Shown here: positions 8,503-17,531 of the stretch, one piece after another
Numbering within the stretch: position 1 is the first letter of the stretch
Layout: every line of letters starts with the position of its first letter
DNA from: Hyphomicrobiales bacterium
Lineage (GTDB): Bacteria > Pseudomonadota > Alphaproteobacteria > Rhizobiales > Xanthobacteraceae
Direction: 5' to 3'
Assembly (NCBI GenBank): GCA_021732625.1
Contig: JAKFUP010000115.1
Location: 1-35,127 of the forward strand
DNA length: 35,127 nucleotides
Notes under the pieces: generated by a model
Seen by the model: only the letters and a program-made list of their open reading frames with translations
Database searches by the model: none
What the model was told of the DNA's origin: nothing
Program-made: the position numbers and the translations under genes

Positions 8503-8823
8503 CTTATGCTCCACACTCGGCTGACTGCCTGGCAACGCAGACGACGTCGCTCGGGCTTGCACGAAGCCGTATGGTTACGGACTTCGAACTTTATTCAGTG
8601 GGATTTATCGAATGTTTTGAATTAAGCGGTCGTTAAAGCCGCGATCACGGGGTCAGTCGTTCTTAAGAAAGTGTTACGACCGGCCTTGCTGCATGCCACG
8701 GGGTCGCGGCGTTCCGCGCCAGACCTTGATGTCAGGCCTCGGTGCGGTGCTACTGTCGATAACCGTCAAACGTCGATGCGCCCGCACTGGCCTGGCCTGC
8801 GTATAATGACTATTTTACGCATT
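8503..8823. other. Divergent intergenic region between the barrel gene and uvrC
   Basis: 321 bp without a convincing gene. It must hold the promoters of both flanking genes. A perfect TATAAT occurs at 8802-8807, 16 bp before the chosen uvrC start, but I see no clear -35 at the right distance. No repeat from the dispersed families is present. Confidence 0.5.
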
Positions 8824-10899
8824 ATGCCGCGCAAGCAACTGAATCCATTGGCACCGCCGGACTCGCCGGACAATCCTGCGCAAAAGCGCAAGGGCGCCTC
8901 GCAGGCTGCCAAGCTGACGGCGCAGGATATCGATCCGCTGAGCCTTGCGTCTGACGATGACGAAGAGGCGCGGCTGCCCGAGCCGTCCGACGAGGCGGGA
9001 GACACTTTGCCGGAGGGAACACTGGCGATCGGGCAGGCCGCGATTGCGCACGCTGTCCGTCATGCGCCGCAGTCCGCCGGCGTCTATCGCATGCTCAATG
9101 CGGCCAACGACGTGCTCTATGTCGGCAAGGCGAAAAGCGTTCGCAAACGATTGTCGTCCTATGCGCGGCCGGCCGGACATCCGGCGCGCATTGCGCGGAT
9201 GATCGCGGCGACGACCCATGTCGAAATCATCTCGACGTCCACCGAGATCGAAGCGCTTTTGCTGGAAGCCAATCTCATCAAGCAATTGCGGCCGCGCTTC
9301 AACGTGCAACTGCGCGACGACAAATCGTTTCCTTATATTCTCATCACCGGCGATCATTGGGCGCCGCAGATTCTCAAGCATCGCGGTGCGCAATCGAGGC
9401 CGGGCCGCTACTTTGGCCCGTTCGCGTCGGTCGGATCGGTGAACCGTACGATCACCGCCTTGCAGCGGGCGTTCCTCGTGCGCTCCTGTACGGATGCATT
9501 CTTCGAGGGCCGCACGCGGCCATGTCTGCTGTTTCAGATCCGCCGCTGCGCCGGTCCCTGCACCAACGAGATCGATTTCCCCGGCTATACGGAGCTGGTG
9601 CGGGAGGCGACTGATTTTCTATCCGGGCGCAGTCGTGCGGTGAAACAGGAACTCGCAAAGGAAATGGAGAAGGCCTCTGCCGATCTCGCGTTCGAGAGTG
9701 CGGCGCTCTATCGTGATCGTCTCGCGGCGCTCGCGGCGATCCAGTCGCAACAGGGCATTAACCCGCGGACAGTGGAAGAGGCGGATGTATTCGCAATCCA
9801 TCAGGCGGGCGGATATTTCTGCGTCGAGGTGTTTTTCTTCCGCACCGGGCAGAACTGGGGCAACCGCGCTTACTTCCCGAAGGCCGATCGTTCGCTGTCG
9901 CCGGGCGAAGTGCTGGGTTCGTTTCTCGCGCAGTTTTACGACGACAAACCGCCGCCGCGGCTCGTGTTGCTATCGCATGCGGTGGACGAGCGGGAATTGC
10001 TTGCCAGTGCACTCTCGGTCAAGGCGGGTGCCAAGGTCGAGGTCAATGTTCCGCAGCGCGGCGAAAAGAAGGAACTGATTCAGCATGCGCTCACCAACGC
10101 GCGCGAGGCGCTCGGCCGCAAGCTCGCCGATACGGCAACGCAATCGCGGCTGATGCAGTCGCTCGCCGAGACCTTGAAGCTGCCGGCAACGCCTCGCCGC
10201 ATCGAGGTCTACGACAACAGTCATATTCAGGGCACCAACGCGGTCGGCGCGATGATCGTTGCCGGGCCGGACGGGTTTCTCAAGAACCAGTACCGGAAAT
10301 TCAACATCCGCTCCGAGGGTCTCGCGCCTGGAGACGATTACGGGATGATGCGCGAGGTGCTCGAACGGCGGTTCAAGCGGCTGATGTCCGAAACACCGCC
10401 GGACGGCAAACTGCCAGAGCCCGGCGACGACGCAGTCCCGCAATGGCCCGACCTTGTCGTGATCGACGGCGGTCTCGGCCAGCTCAATGCGGCGCGTCAG
10501 ACGCTCGCGGAGCTTGGTGTCACGCAGGTGTCACTGCTCGGTGTTGCCAAAGGGCCGGACAGGGATGCGGGCCGGGAGACGCTGTTCTTGCCGGGCCAGC
10601 CGGCGATCAAGCTGGAGCCGCGCGACCCGGTCTTGTATTTCATCCAGCGGCTGCGCGACGAGGCGCATCGATTCGTGATCGGCTCACACCGCAAGCTGCG
10701 CAAGAAAGACATGCGCGAGGCGGGATTGCAGGAAATCCCCGGAATCGGCTCGTCACGCAAACGTGCCTTGCTCCATCATTTCGGGACCCTGAAAGAGATC
10801 GAACGGGCGTCGATCGCCGATCTTGGCAAGGTTCCCGGGATCAGCGCCGAAAGCGCCCGCAGGATTTTCGAATTCTTCCACGCCGATGGCGGACGCTGA
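8824..10899 (+). CDS. uvrC: Excinuclease ABC subunit C
   Basis: The 691-residue protein is the incision nuclease of UvrABC nucleotide excision repair. It shows the N-terminal GIY-YIG nuclease (GVY at 86-88, YVG at 99-101, then [12 protein letters not shown]), the cysteine cluster [15 protein letters not shown], a UVR-type segment ([22 protein letters not shown]), the RNase H-like second nuclease domain ([31 protein letters not shown]) and C-terminal helix-hairpin-helices ([27 protein letters not shown]). About 75 residues of low-complexity sequence precede the GIY-YIG domain. The start MPRKQL at 8824 is likely; ATG 8806 would add six residues. pgsA follows. Confidence 0.95.
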   Translation: MPRKQLNPLAPPDSPDNPAQKRKGASQAAKLTAQDIDPLSLASDDDEEARLPEPSDEAGDTLPEGTLAIGQAAIAHAVRHAPQSAGVYRMLNAANDVLYVGKAKSVRKRLSSYARPAGHPARIARMIAATTHVEIISTSTEIEALLLEANLIKQLRPRFNVQLRDDKSFPYILITGDHWAPQILKHRGAQSRPGRYFGPFASVGSVNRTITALQRAFLVRSCTDAFFEGRTRPCLLFQIRRCAGPCTNEIDFPGYTELVREATDFLSGRSRAVKQELAKEMEKASADLAFESAALYRDRLAALAAIQSQQGINPRTVEEADVFAIHQAGGYFCVEVFFFRTGQNWGNRAYFPKADRSLSPGEVLGSFLAQFYDDKPPPRLVLLSHAVDERELLASALSVKAGAKVEVNVPQRGEKKELIQHALTNAREALGRKLADTATQSRLMQSLAETLKLPATPRRIEVYDNSHIQGTNAVGAMIVAGPDGFLKNQYRKFNIRSEGLAPGDDYGMMREVLERRFKRLMSETPPDGKLPEPGDDAVPQWPDLVVIDGGLGQLNAARQTLAELGVTQVSLLGVAKGPDRDAGRETLFLPGQPAIKLEPRDPVLYFIQRLRDEAHRFVIGSHRKLRKKDMREAGLQEIPGIGSSRKRALLHHFGTLKEIERASIADLGKVPGISAESARRIFEFFHADGGR

Positions 10900-10998
10900 C
10901 GGCGAACCGGGCGGTTTCCAGCCGGTCCGGCGAATATGTCCCAGAGGACGGATGATACAGCGGTTGACCTTCATGGCGCGCCGGTATTGGTAAGGCAG

Positions 10999-11616
10999 AT
11001 GAACACAGTGACGACCCGCCGGGCTGGCAAACATGCGATGGCCCTGCCCAACATACTGACGTACTCCCGCATTGCTGCGGTGCCGGTGGTGGTCGGCTGC
11101 ATGTATATGCAGTCGATCATGGGCGGTCCGCTGTGGCTGCGTTGGGTCGCGCTTGCAATCTTTATTGCTGCCGGGGTCACCGATATTCTCGATGGCTATT
11201 ATGCCCGCATGTACGATCAGCAATCGGCGTTCGGCCGGATGCTCGATCCGATCGCCGACAAGCTGCTGGTGGCGTCATGCCTTCTGATGCTGGCCGCCGA
11301 CGGCATCATCCACGGCTGGACGTTGTGGGCCGGGATCATCATCCTCTGTCGCGAAATTCTCGTTTCGGGCCTGCGCGAGTATCTCGCAGGGCTGCGCGTC
11401 AGCCTTCCGGTCACGCAACTGGCGAAATGGAAGACGACGGTGCAACTGGTCGCCATCGGGTTTCTGATCGCCGGTGAGGCGGGCGAGGCGATCCTGCCGG
11501 CGACGACACTGATCGGCATTGCGCTGTTGTGGATTTCCGCGATCGTCACGCTCTATACCGGCTGGGATTATTTCCGCGCCGGGTTGCGCCATCTGATGAT
11601 CGAGGACGACAAATGA
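10999..11616 (+). CDS. pgsA: CDP-diacylglycerol--glycerol-3-phosphate 3-phosphatidyltransferase
   Basis: The 205-residue inner-membrane protein carries the full CDP-alcohol phosphotransferase signature: Asp62, Asp65-Gly, Ala-Arg, Gly, Asp83 and Asp87 in DILDGYYARMYDQQSAFGRM followed by LDPIADK. It makes phosphatidylglycerol phosphate, the precursor of phosphatidylglycerol and cardiolipin. Four or five hydrophobic helices are evident. Starts at 10999 (MNTVTTRRAGKHAM) or 11038 (MALPNILTY) are both possible. Its stop overlaps the moaD start (ATGA), so the two are translationally coupled. Confidence 0.93.
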   Translation: MNTVTTRRAGKHAMALPNILTYSRIAAVPVVVGCMYMQSIMGGPLWLRWVALAIFIAAGVTDILDGYYARMYDQQSAFGRMLDPIADKLLVASCLLMLAADGIIHGWTLWAGIIILCREILVSGLREYLAGLRVSLPVTQLAKWKTTVQLVAIGFLIAGEAGEAILPATTLIGIALLWISAIVTLYTGWDYFRAGLRHLMIEDDK

Positions 11617-11864
11617 AGATCGTCTATTTTGCCTGGGTGCGCGAGCGCATTGGCAAGGCAGAGGAAACACTCGATCCGCCTTCGGCCGTGCGCACGGTCG
11701 GCGATTTGATCGGTTGGCTTGCGGAGCGCGGCGAAGAGTATGCGTATGCGTTTGCCGCGCCGCGATCGATTCGCGCGGCGATTGATCGCACCCACGTTAA
11801 ACCCGAGACTGCCATTGCCGGCGCACGCGAGATCGCGTTTTTCCCGCCGATGACCGGCGGATGA
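11613..11864 (+). CDS. moaD: Molybdopterin synthase small subunit
   Basis: An 83-residue ubiquitin-like protein starting MKIVYFAWVRERIG and ending in PPMTGG; the terminal Gly-Gly is thiocarboxylated and delivers sulfur to precursor Z (cPMP) in molybdopterin synthesis. The ATG overlaps the pgsA stop codon. moaE, its partner, begins 24 bp after the stop, which supports the assignment. Confidence 0.94.
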   Translation: MKIVYFAWVRERIGKAEETLDPPSAVRTVGDLIGWLAERGEEYAYAFAAPRSIRAAIDRTHVKPETAIAGAREIAFFPPMTGG

Positions 11865-11888
11865 TCTTTTCGCTTCGAGGACACCGGA

Positions 11889-12356
11889 ATGCCGGTCCCG
11901 CTTACCATTCGCATCCAGCAAAATGACTTCGACGTTGCGGCGGAAATCGCAGCGCTGACGCGTGGCCGTGCGGATATCGGTGCGGTGGTGAATTTCATCG
12001 GTATCTGCCGTGGCAGCGATGACGGTCGCCATGTGACAGCGCTGACGCTCGAGCATTATCCCGGCATGGCCGAAGCCGAGATCGGCCGCCATGCCGACGA
12101 GGCCTGTCAGCGATGGCCGCTTGCCGGACTCACGATCATCCATCGTCACGGCCGCATCGAGCCTGGTGAGAATATCGTGCTGGTGGTGACGGCCTCCGCA
12201 CATCGCGAAGCAGCGTTCCAGGCCGCCGAATTCCTGATGGATTTTCTCAAGGCCAACGCTCCGTTCTGGAAGCGCGAGGAAAACGCGCAGGGATCGGCAT
12301 GGGTCGAAGCGCATCACAATGACGATGCCGCTGCTGCACGCTGGACCAAGCCGTAA
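11889..12356 (+). CDS. moaE: Molybdopterin synthase catalytic subunit
   Basis: The 155-residue MoaE contains the family blocks GAVVNFIGICRGSDDG, LTLEHYPGMAEAEI, IIHRHGRIEPGENIVLVVTASAHR and FLKANAPFWKRE; the last includes the catalytic Lys region. With MoaD it converts cPMP to molybdopterin in the cytoplasm. It overlaps the start of the next gene by one base (TAATG), so the genes are probably one operon from uvrC or pgsA onward. Confidence 0.95.
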   Translation: MPVPLTIRIQQNDFDVAAEIAALTRGRADIGAVVNFIGICRGSDDGRHVTALTLEHYPGMAEAEIGRHADEACQRWPLAGLTIIHRHGRIEPGENIVLVVTASAHREAAFQAAEFLMDFLKANAPFWKREENAQGSAWVEAHHNDDAAAARWTKP

Positions 12357-13294
12357 TGGTGAAACGCAGCAAAGTGCCGCCGCGCCGGATCAGGCCGCAA
12401 GCTACAGGCGAACTATCGACGTTGTTCGATTACGTTCGCTACGGCGTCAGCCGTTTCAATGAAGCGAAGCTCGTCTTCGCGCACGGCACCACCGACCCTG
12501 TCGCCGAAGCGGCGTTTCTGGTCTGTGAAGCGTTGCACCTGCACCCCGACCAGTTCGAAATATTTGCGCAAGCGCGGCTCACGGCCGACGAAGGCCGCAA
12601 GGTGCGCGGTCTGATCGAGCAGCGTGTTAAAACACGGAAACCTGCGGCCTATCTTGTCAACAAGATCTACATGCGGGGTCTGCCGTTTTACGTCGATGAG
12701 CGCACGATCGTGCCGCGCTCCTTTATCGGTGAGTTGCTAGAGACGCATTTCGGCGGCGAGGATGCAGCGCTGATCGATGATCCGATGGCCGTCGAACGGG
12801 TGCTCGATCTGTGCACGGGGTCGGGATGTCTCGCAGTTCTCGCAAGCCGTAGTTTCCCGAATGCGCAGATCGATGCGGTCGATCTGTCGAAGGATGCGCT
12901 GGCGGTTGCGGCGCGCAATATTGGCGATCATGGACTGGATGATCGGATCAACTTGCATCTCGGCGATCTGTTCGCGGCGGTGCGTAAGCAGCGCTACGAT
13001 CTCATCATCTCGAACCCACCCTATGTGGACGCCGAAGGTATGGCTGGCTTGCCGCGCGAGTGCCGCTATGAGCCGAAGATGGCATTCGATGGGGGCAGCG
13101 ACGGACTGGATCTCGTCCGCCGCATCGTTGCGTCTGCGGGTGAACATCTCAACAAGGGTGGCGGTCTGTTGTGCGAGATCGGCCGCTGCCGGCCGGCGAT
13201 GGAAGACGCTTATCCGGAATTGCCTTTGCTCTGGCTCGATACCGAAGACTCAGAGGGTGAGGTGTTTTGGGCCACCGCAGAAGCGTTGAATTAG
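12356..13294 (+). CDS. prmB: Ribosomal protein L3 glutamine N5-methyltransferase (PrmB-like)
   Basis: The 312-residue SAM-dependent methyltransferase has VLDLCTGSGCLAVLASRSFP as SAM motif I and the NPPY catalytic motif at 220-223, followed by VDAEGMAGLPRECRYEPKMA and FDGGSDGLDLVRRI. The N-terminal helical domain (LFDYVRYGVSRFNEAKLVFAHGTTDP) and the LPxECRYEP pattern favour PrmB over PrmC (release-factor methylase) or HemK. It would methylate Gln of ribosomal protein L3. Its ATG overlaps the moaE stop by one base. A palindromic repeat follows immediately after the stop codon. Confidence 0.88.
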   Translation: MVKRSKVPPRRIRPQATGELSTLFDYVRYGVSRFNEAKLVFAHGTTDPVAEAAFLVCEALHLHPDQFEIFAQARLTADEGRKVRGLIEQRVKTRKPAAYLVNKIYMRGLPFYVDERTIVPRSFIGELLETHFGGEDAALIDDPMAVERVLDLCTGSGCLAVLASRSFPNAQIDAVDLSKDALAVAARNIGDHGLDDRINLHLGDLFAAVRKQRYDLIISNPPYVDAEGMAGLPRECRYEPKMAFDGGSDGLDLVRRIVASAGEHLNKGGGLLCEIGRCRPAMEDAYPELPLLWLDTEDSEGEVFWATAEALN

Positions 13295-13296
13295 TT

Positions 13297-13378
13297 CGTC
13301 ATTGCGAGCGAAGCGAAGCAATCCAGAGCCGCAAGCTCGAACTGGATTGCTTCGTCGCTGACGCTCCTCGCAATGACG
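13297..13378. repeat. Dispersed palindromic repeat, CATTGCGAG type, copy 2
   Basis: CGTCATTGCGAGCGAAGC at the left and GCTCCTCGCAATGACG at the right are inverted; inner GAAGCAATCCAG and CTGGATTGCTTCG also pair. It fills the gap between convergent prmB and ilvE and could act as a bidirectional terminator, although no T-run is present. Confidence 0.88.
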
Positions 13379-13400
13379 GTGGTAATCGCGGTTGCGCCAC

Positions 13401-14513
13401 TTACGAGACGTTTCTGATCCAGTTGTGCGAGTCGGCCGCGCGGCCATACTGGATATCGACCAGCGTCTTGCGCATTCCCATCGCGACGGGGCCGGCCGCG
13501 CCGCCGCTGATCAGAAAATCGCCGCTCGCGGACCGCACCTTGCCGATCGGCGAGATCACGGCTGCCGTGCCGCATGCGAAGGCTTCTTTCAGTTTTCCGC
13601 TGGCCGCGTCGGAGCGCCACTGGTCGATTGTGTAAAGCTCCTCACGCACTGGCGTACCGGACTTTTTTGCAAGAGCGAGAATCGAGTCGCGCGTGATGCC
13701 TGGCAGGATGGTGCCGAGCGGTGGCGTCAGCAGCGAGCCGTCGTCGAATGCAAAGAAGATGTTCATGCCGCCGAGTTCCTCGACATAACGGCGCTCGACC
13801 GCGTCGAGGAAAACCACCTGATCGCAGCCATGATCGATCGCCTCGGCTTGCGCTCGCAGGCTCGCGGCATAATTTCCACCGCATTTCACGGCCCCGGTGC
13901 CGCCGATCGCCGCGCGTGTGTAGTTTTCCGACACCCAGATCGACACCGGCGCAGGGCCGCCCTTGAAATAGGAACCAACGGGAGAGGCGATGACCGAGAA
14001 GATATATTCCGCCGACGGCTTCACGCCGAGGAAGGTCTCGCTCGCGATCATGAATGGCCGCAGGTAGAGACTGCCTTCGCCGCCCGGAATCCAGGCGCGA
14101 TCGATACGCACGAGTTGCTCGACCGCTTCGATGAAAAGGGCTTCGGGGAGCGGCGCCATGGCCATGCGCTCGGCCGAATTCTGGAAGCGCCGGGCATTGG
14201 CGTCGGGGCGAAACAGGTTCACGCCGCCATCCTCGCGCTTGTAGGCCTTGAGGCCTTCAAAAATTTCCTGCGCGTAGTGCAGCACGGCTGCGGCTGGATC
14301 GAGCGGGAAATTCGCGCGGGATTCGACGCGGGCAGCATGCCAGCCCTGCGCCTGATTGTAGCGGACAATCGCCATGTGATCCGAGAAAACGCGGCCGAAG
14401 CCCGGGTCTGCAAGCTTCGCCGCGCGCTCCTTCTCGGACGTCGGGTTGGCTGCAGGCTGGATTTCGAATTTCGACCAGACCGCGTCGTCGATCTTGGCGA
14501 GCGAAACTGCCAT
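13401..14513 (-). CDS. ilvE: Branched-chain amino-acid aminotransferase
   Basis: A 370-residue fold-type IV PLP enzyme catalysing the last step of Leu, Ile and Val synthesis and the first of their breakdown. Lys210 in GTGAVKCGGNYAAS is the PLP-binding residue; ERRYVEELGGMNIFF and the phosphate-binding LPGITRDSIL are also seen. The length and these motifs match the longer (eukaryote-like, about 360 aa) BCAT group rather than the short 308-aa E. coli type. AGGGAG precedes the ATG. Divergent from a MarR / two-component module, with about 250 bp between. Confidence 0.95.
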   Translation of the reverse strand: MAVSLAKIDDAVWSKFEIQPAANPTSEKERAAKLADPGFGRVFSDHMAIVRYNQAQGWHAARVESRANFPLDPAAAVLHYAQEIFEGLKAYKREDGGVNLFRPDANARRFQNSAERMAMAPLPEALFIEAVEQLVRIDRAWIPGGEGSLYLRPFMIASETFLGVKPSAEYIFSVIASPVGSYFKGGPAPVSIWVSENYTRAAIGGTGAVKCGGNYAASLRAQAEAIDHGCDQVVFLDAVERRYVEELGGMNIFFAFDDGSLLTPPLGTILPGITRDSILALAKKSGTPVREELYTIDQWRSDAASGKLKEAFACGTAAVISPIGKVRSASGDFLISGGAAGPVAMGMRKTLVDIQYGRAADSHNWIRNVS

Positions 14514-14562
14514 CGGTTTTCTCCCTGTCTTTGGCGGGTACCGCGCATCGCGCGCCGCCTCT

Positions 14563-14586
14563 TATGTCGTTGTGTATGTCGTTGTG
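14563..14586. repeat. Perfect 12-bp tandem duplication in the ilvE/marR divergent region
   Basis: TATGTCGTTGTG is repeated twice in direct succession (14563-14574 and 14575-14586), 50-73 bp upstream of the ilvE start. It could be a pair of regulator-binding sites or simple slippage. Confidence 0.6.
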
Positions 14587-14762
14587 CCGCAGTTCGTCCG
14601 AATGGACTTTTACGGGCAATCCGAACTCCAGTATGTTTCGCGATGTGCCGACCGACAACCGCATGAGGACAAAATAGGCCATCGAGCGTGGTAAAGCTCT
14701 ATGAGACCGAAAATTTCGCCCAGATTGAGTTTTTTGTAACATTGAACCGAATATACGTCAAT

Positions 14763-15311
14763 ATGGCTGACATAAATTTAAAATCGGTGCGCGAACGGTC
14801 AGGGGCTGGTGACGATATCTTGTCGGCCAAGAGCGATATGCGCTGGGATGTCATTGAGCTGCTGTTCTTCGCTTACCGGGATTTCGTTGGCGACGCCGAC
14901 GAGGTGTTGCGCGAATTCGGCTTTGGCCGTGCGCATCACCGCGTCGTGCATTTCGTCTGCCGTTATCCGGGACTGAAGGTCGCGGATCTGCTGGATGTTC
15001 TGCGCATTACCAAACAGTCGCTTGGCCGCGTCCTCAAGCAGTTGCTTGATGAAGGCTACATTGTTCAGAGGGCTGGCCAGAGCGACCGCCGCCAACGTCT
15101 TCTTTTTGCCACTGCGAAGGGCGAGGCATTAGTGGCCAAACTTGCCGGGTTGCAAACCACGCGTATCAACCGCGCGTTGCAGAACATATCCGATGATGCA
15201 GGGGCAGCCGAGCCTGTGCGGCAGTTTCTGCGCGCAATGATTGACCGCGACGATCCGGACAAGGTTCTTGCGGCAATTCTCTCAAGCCCGCGGCGGGGTG
15301 GAAAGGAATGA
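14763..15311 (+). CDS. MarR-family transcriptional regulator
   Basis: The 182-residue protein has a winged helix: PGLKVADLLDVLRITKQSLGRVLKQLLDEGYIVQR is the helix-turn-helix and GQSDRRQRLLFATAKG the wing with its Asp-x-Arg motif. The start MADINLKSV at 14763 is chosen because the sequence before it is AT-rich and promoter-like. GTCA-(7 nt)-TGAC spans this start codon and could be an autoregulatory operator (weak). The stop overlaps the next start (ATGA). A MarR gene directly before an OmpR-type regulator resembles the petP-petR pair of Rhodobacter capsulatus, where PetR is needed for cytochrome bc1 expression; equivalence is inferred from order and family only. Confidence 0.85.
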   Translation: MADINLKSVRERSGAGDDILSAKSDMRWDVIELLFFAYRDFVGDADEVLREFGFGRAHHRVVHFVCRYPGLKVADLLDVLRITKQSLGRVLKQLLDEGYIVQRAGQSDRRQRLLFATAKGEALVAKLAGLQTTRINRALQNISDDAGAAEPVRQFLRAMIDRDDPDKVLAAILSSPRRGGKE

Positions 15312-16036
15312 CATTGACCCAGCCCCTCGCTGCGATCACGCCGCCGCCGCTTGCCGACGATGCGCCGCACATCCTGCTGGTCGATGACGATCGCCGCATT
15401 CGCGACCTGCTGTCGCGGTTCCTGTCGAATGAAGGTTATCGCGTCACGACGGCGAAAAGCGCGGCCGATGCCCGCTCCAAGCTGCTCGGTCTGCATTTTG
15501 ATCTGCTCATTCTCGACGTCATGATGCCCGGGGAAACCGGCTTCGATCTGGCGCGCTTCATCCGTACCTCGTCGGCGGTGCCAATCATCATGCTGACGGC
15601 GCTGCACGAAGCCGACCGGCGGATCGAAGGTCTGCAGATCGGCGCTGACGATTATGTGGCGAAACCATTCGAGCCGCGTGAGCTGATCCTGCGTATCGCC
15701 AATATTCTGAAGCGCGCGATGACACCGGTGAGTGCGCCTGTGGAATCCGTCGCATTCGGCCCGTACATCTATCATCTCGAACGCGGCGAACTGCGTAACG
15801 GCGATGAGATCGTGCATCTTACGGATCGCGAGCGCGAGATGTTGCGTATCCTCGCCTCCACGCCCGGCGAAACGGTTCCGCGCGGTGCGCTGACCGGTGC
15901 GGGCGGTTCGATCAACGAGCGCGCCGTTGACGTGCAGATTAACCGGCTACGCCGGAAAATCGAGCGTGATCCGGCAAATCCGTTGTTCCTGCAAGCGGTG
16001 CGGGGGATCGGTTATCGCCTCGTGGCCACCCCATGA
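15308..16036 (+). CDS. OmpR/PhoB-family response regulator
   Basis: The 242-residue protein has a receiver domain with the acidic pair in LLVDDDRR (residues 26-28), phospho-acceptor Asp70 in LILDVMMPG, Thr97 and Lys119 (VAKPFEP), then a C-terminal winged-helix domain (HLTDREREMLRILASTPGETVPR, ERAVDVQINRLRRKIE, LQAVRGIGYRL). It overlaps the MarR gene by 4 bp and is followed 22 bp later by a sensor kinase, so the three form one transcription unit. PetR is the closest functional precedent I can name, by gene order. Confidence 0.92.
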   Translation: MTLTQPLAAITPPPLADDAPHILLVDDDRRIRDLLSRFLSNEGYRVTTAKSAADARSKLLGLHFDLLILDVMMPGETGFDLARFIRTSSAVPIIMLTALHEADRRIEGLQIGADDYVAKPFEPRELILRIANILKRAMTPVSAPVESVAFGPYIYHLERGELRNGDEIVHLTDREREMLRILASTPGETVPRGALTGAGGSINERAVDVQINRLRRKIERDPANPLFLQAVRGIGYRLVATP

Positions 16037-16058
16037 TGAGCGCAACGGACCAGCGATC

Positions 16059-17447
16059 ATGAGCACGCTCGATACCGGTTTGACATTCATCCGCACCGCA
16101 AGCCGGCGCATGTCCAATGCCTCCGGCTGGATGGGCAACACATTCAAGAACTGGATGCCGAAAGGGCTCTATGCTCGGTCGTTGCTCATTATCATCGTGC
16201 CTATGGTGGTGTTGCAGTCGGTGGTCGCGTTTGTCTTTATGGAGCGGCACTGGAACACGGTCACGCAGCGTTTGTCAGCCGCGGTTGTTCAGGACATCGC
16301 GGCGCTGATCGATGTCTACAAAGGTTATCCGCAGGACAAGGATCGCGCCTTACTGAAGCGAATCGCCCAGCAGCGGCTTGGTCTCGTGGTGGACTTTCTT
16401 CCGCCGGAAGACATGCCAGCTCCAGGACCAAAGCCGTTCTTCTCGCTGCTCGATCAAAAACTCTCAAATCAATTGCGGCAGCAGGTCGCGCGGCCATTCT
16501 GGATCGATACTGTCGGTAGATCCTCGGTCGTCGAGATCCGGATCAGGCTCGACGACGCCGTCATGCGTGTACTTGCGCGCCGCAACGCCACCTATGCGTC
16601 AAACTCGGAAATCTTCCTGTTCTGGATGGTCGGCACATCGCTGGTGCTGCTGACGGTGGCGGTGTTGTTCCTGCGCAATCAGATCAAGCCTATTCTGCGG
16701 CTGGCGGATGCGGCCGAAAATTTTGGCAAGGGCCGCGACGACCCGGAATTTCGCCTGCGCGGGGCGCGTGAGGTTCGCCGAGCGGCTCAGGCCTTTGTCG
16801 AGATGAAATCGCGTATCGAGCGCAGTATCGAACAGCGCACCGCAATGCTCGCCGGCGTCAGCCACGATCTGCGCACCATTCTGACGCGCTTCAAGCTGGA
16901 ACTTGCATTGATCGGCGATACACCGGAAGTCGATGCGATGCGCAAGGACGTCGATGAAATGGGTGCGATGCTCGAGGCCTATCTGGCGTTTGCCCGCGGC
17001 GACAGCGGCGAGCAGGCGCAGCCGACCGACATGGCAGTCGTCCTTGAGGAATTGCGCAGTGAAGCCGAGCGTCAAGGCGATTCAGCGACAGTGGTGTTCC
17101 ACGGTTTGCCGGTGGTGACCGTGAAGCCCGCGGCTTTCAAGCGCTGCCTCGCAAATCTGGTGTCGAATGCGGCGCGATATGCCGACAGCATTTCCATCAC
17201 GGGACATCGCGATCATCGCTATCTGACCGTCACGATCGATGACGATGGTCCGGGCATTCCTCACGACATGCGCGATGAAGTGTTCAAGCCGTTCCGCCGT
17301 CTCGACGATGCGCGCAGTCTGGATGAGGGTGGAACAGGACTTGGCCTTGCGATCGCGCGCGACATCGCGCGCTCGCATGGCGGCGATATCACGCTTGCCG
17401 ATAGTCCACTCGGAGGCTTGCGCGCTGCGGTACGCATACCTGTTTAG
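16059..17447 (+). CDS. EnvZ-like sensor histidine kinase
   Basis: The 462-residue inner-membrane kinase has two transmembrane helices (about residues 45-67, LLIIIVPMVVLQSVVAFVF, and about 190-208, FLFWMVGTSLVLLTVAVLF) around a periplasmic domain, a HAMP linker (RNQIKPILRLADAAENFG), the HisKA dimerisation helix with phospho-acceptor His269 (GVSHDLRTILTRFKLEL), the N box NLVSNAARYA, G1 DDDGPGIP and G2 GGTGLGLAIARDI. It is the cognate kinase of the regulator just upstream. The start MSTLDTG is preferred because the longer frame overlaps the regulator. A palindromic repeat begins right at its stop. Confidence 0.92.
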   Translation: MSTLDTGLTFIRTASRRMSNASGWMGNTFKNWMPKGLYARSLLIIIVPMVVLQSVVAFVFMERHWNTVTQRLSAAVVQDIAALIDVYKGYPQDKDRALLKRIAQQRLGLVVDFLPPEDMPAPGPKPFFSLLDQKLSNQLRQQVARPFWIDTVGRSSVVEIRIRLDDAVMRVLARRNATYASNSEIFLFWMVGTSLVLLTVAVLFLRNQIKPILRLADAAENFGKGRDDPEFRLRGAREVRRAAQAFVEMKSRIERSIEQRTAMLAGVSHDLRTILTRFKLELALIGDTPEVDAMRKDVDEMGAMLEAYLAFARGDSGEQAQPTDMAVVLEELRSEAERQGDSATVVFHGLPVVTVKPAAFKRCLANLVSNAARYADSISITGHRDHRYLTVTIDDDGPGIPHDMRDEVFKPFRRLDDARSLDEGGTGLGLAIARDIARSHGGDITLADSPLGGLRAAVRIPV

Positions 17448-17527
17448 TCATTGCGAGGAGCATTGGCGACGAAGCAATCCAGTCCTTTTTTGCCGCTCTG
17501 GATTGCTTCGCTTTGCTCGCAATGACG
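17447..17527. repeat. Dispersed palindromic repeat, CATTGCGAG type, copy 3
   Basis: GTCATTGCGAGGAGC on the left and GCTCGCAATGACG on the right are inverted, with inner GACGAAGCAATCCAG and CTGGATTGCTTCG. It lies between the convergent sensor kinase and proC genes and overlaps the last base of the kinase stop codon. Confidence 0.88.
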
Positions 17528-17531
17528 AAGA

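Noticed and set aside
8802-8807. TATAAT as a firm uvrC promoter
   Set aside because: No -35 match at 16-18 bp upstream and it overlaps a possible upstream ATG at 8806; kept only as a note.
13392-14666. 424-codon plus-strand open frame opposite ilvE
   Set aside because: Antisense to a complete IlvE with all PLP-enzyme motifs; its own translation has no recognisable domain and runs through the repeat and the promoter region.
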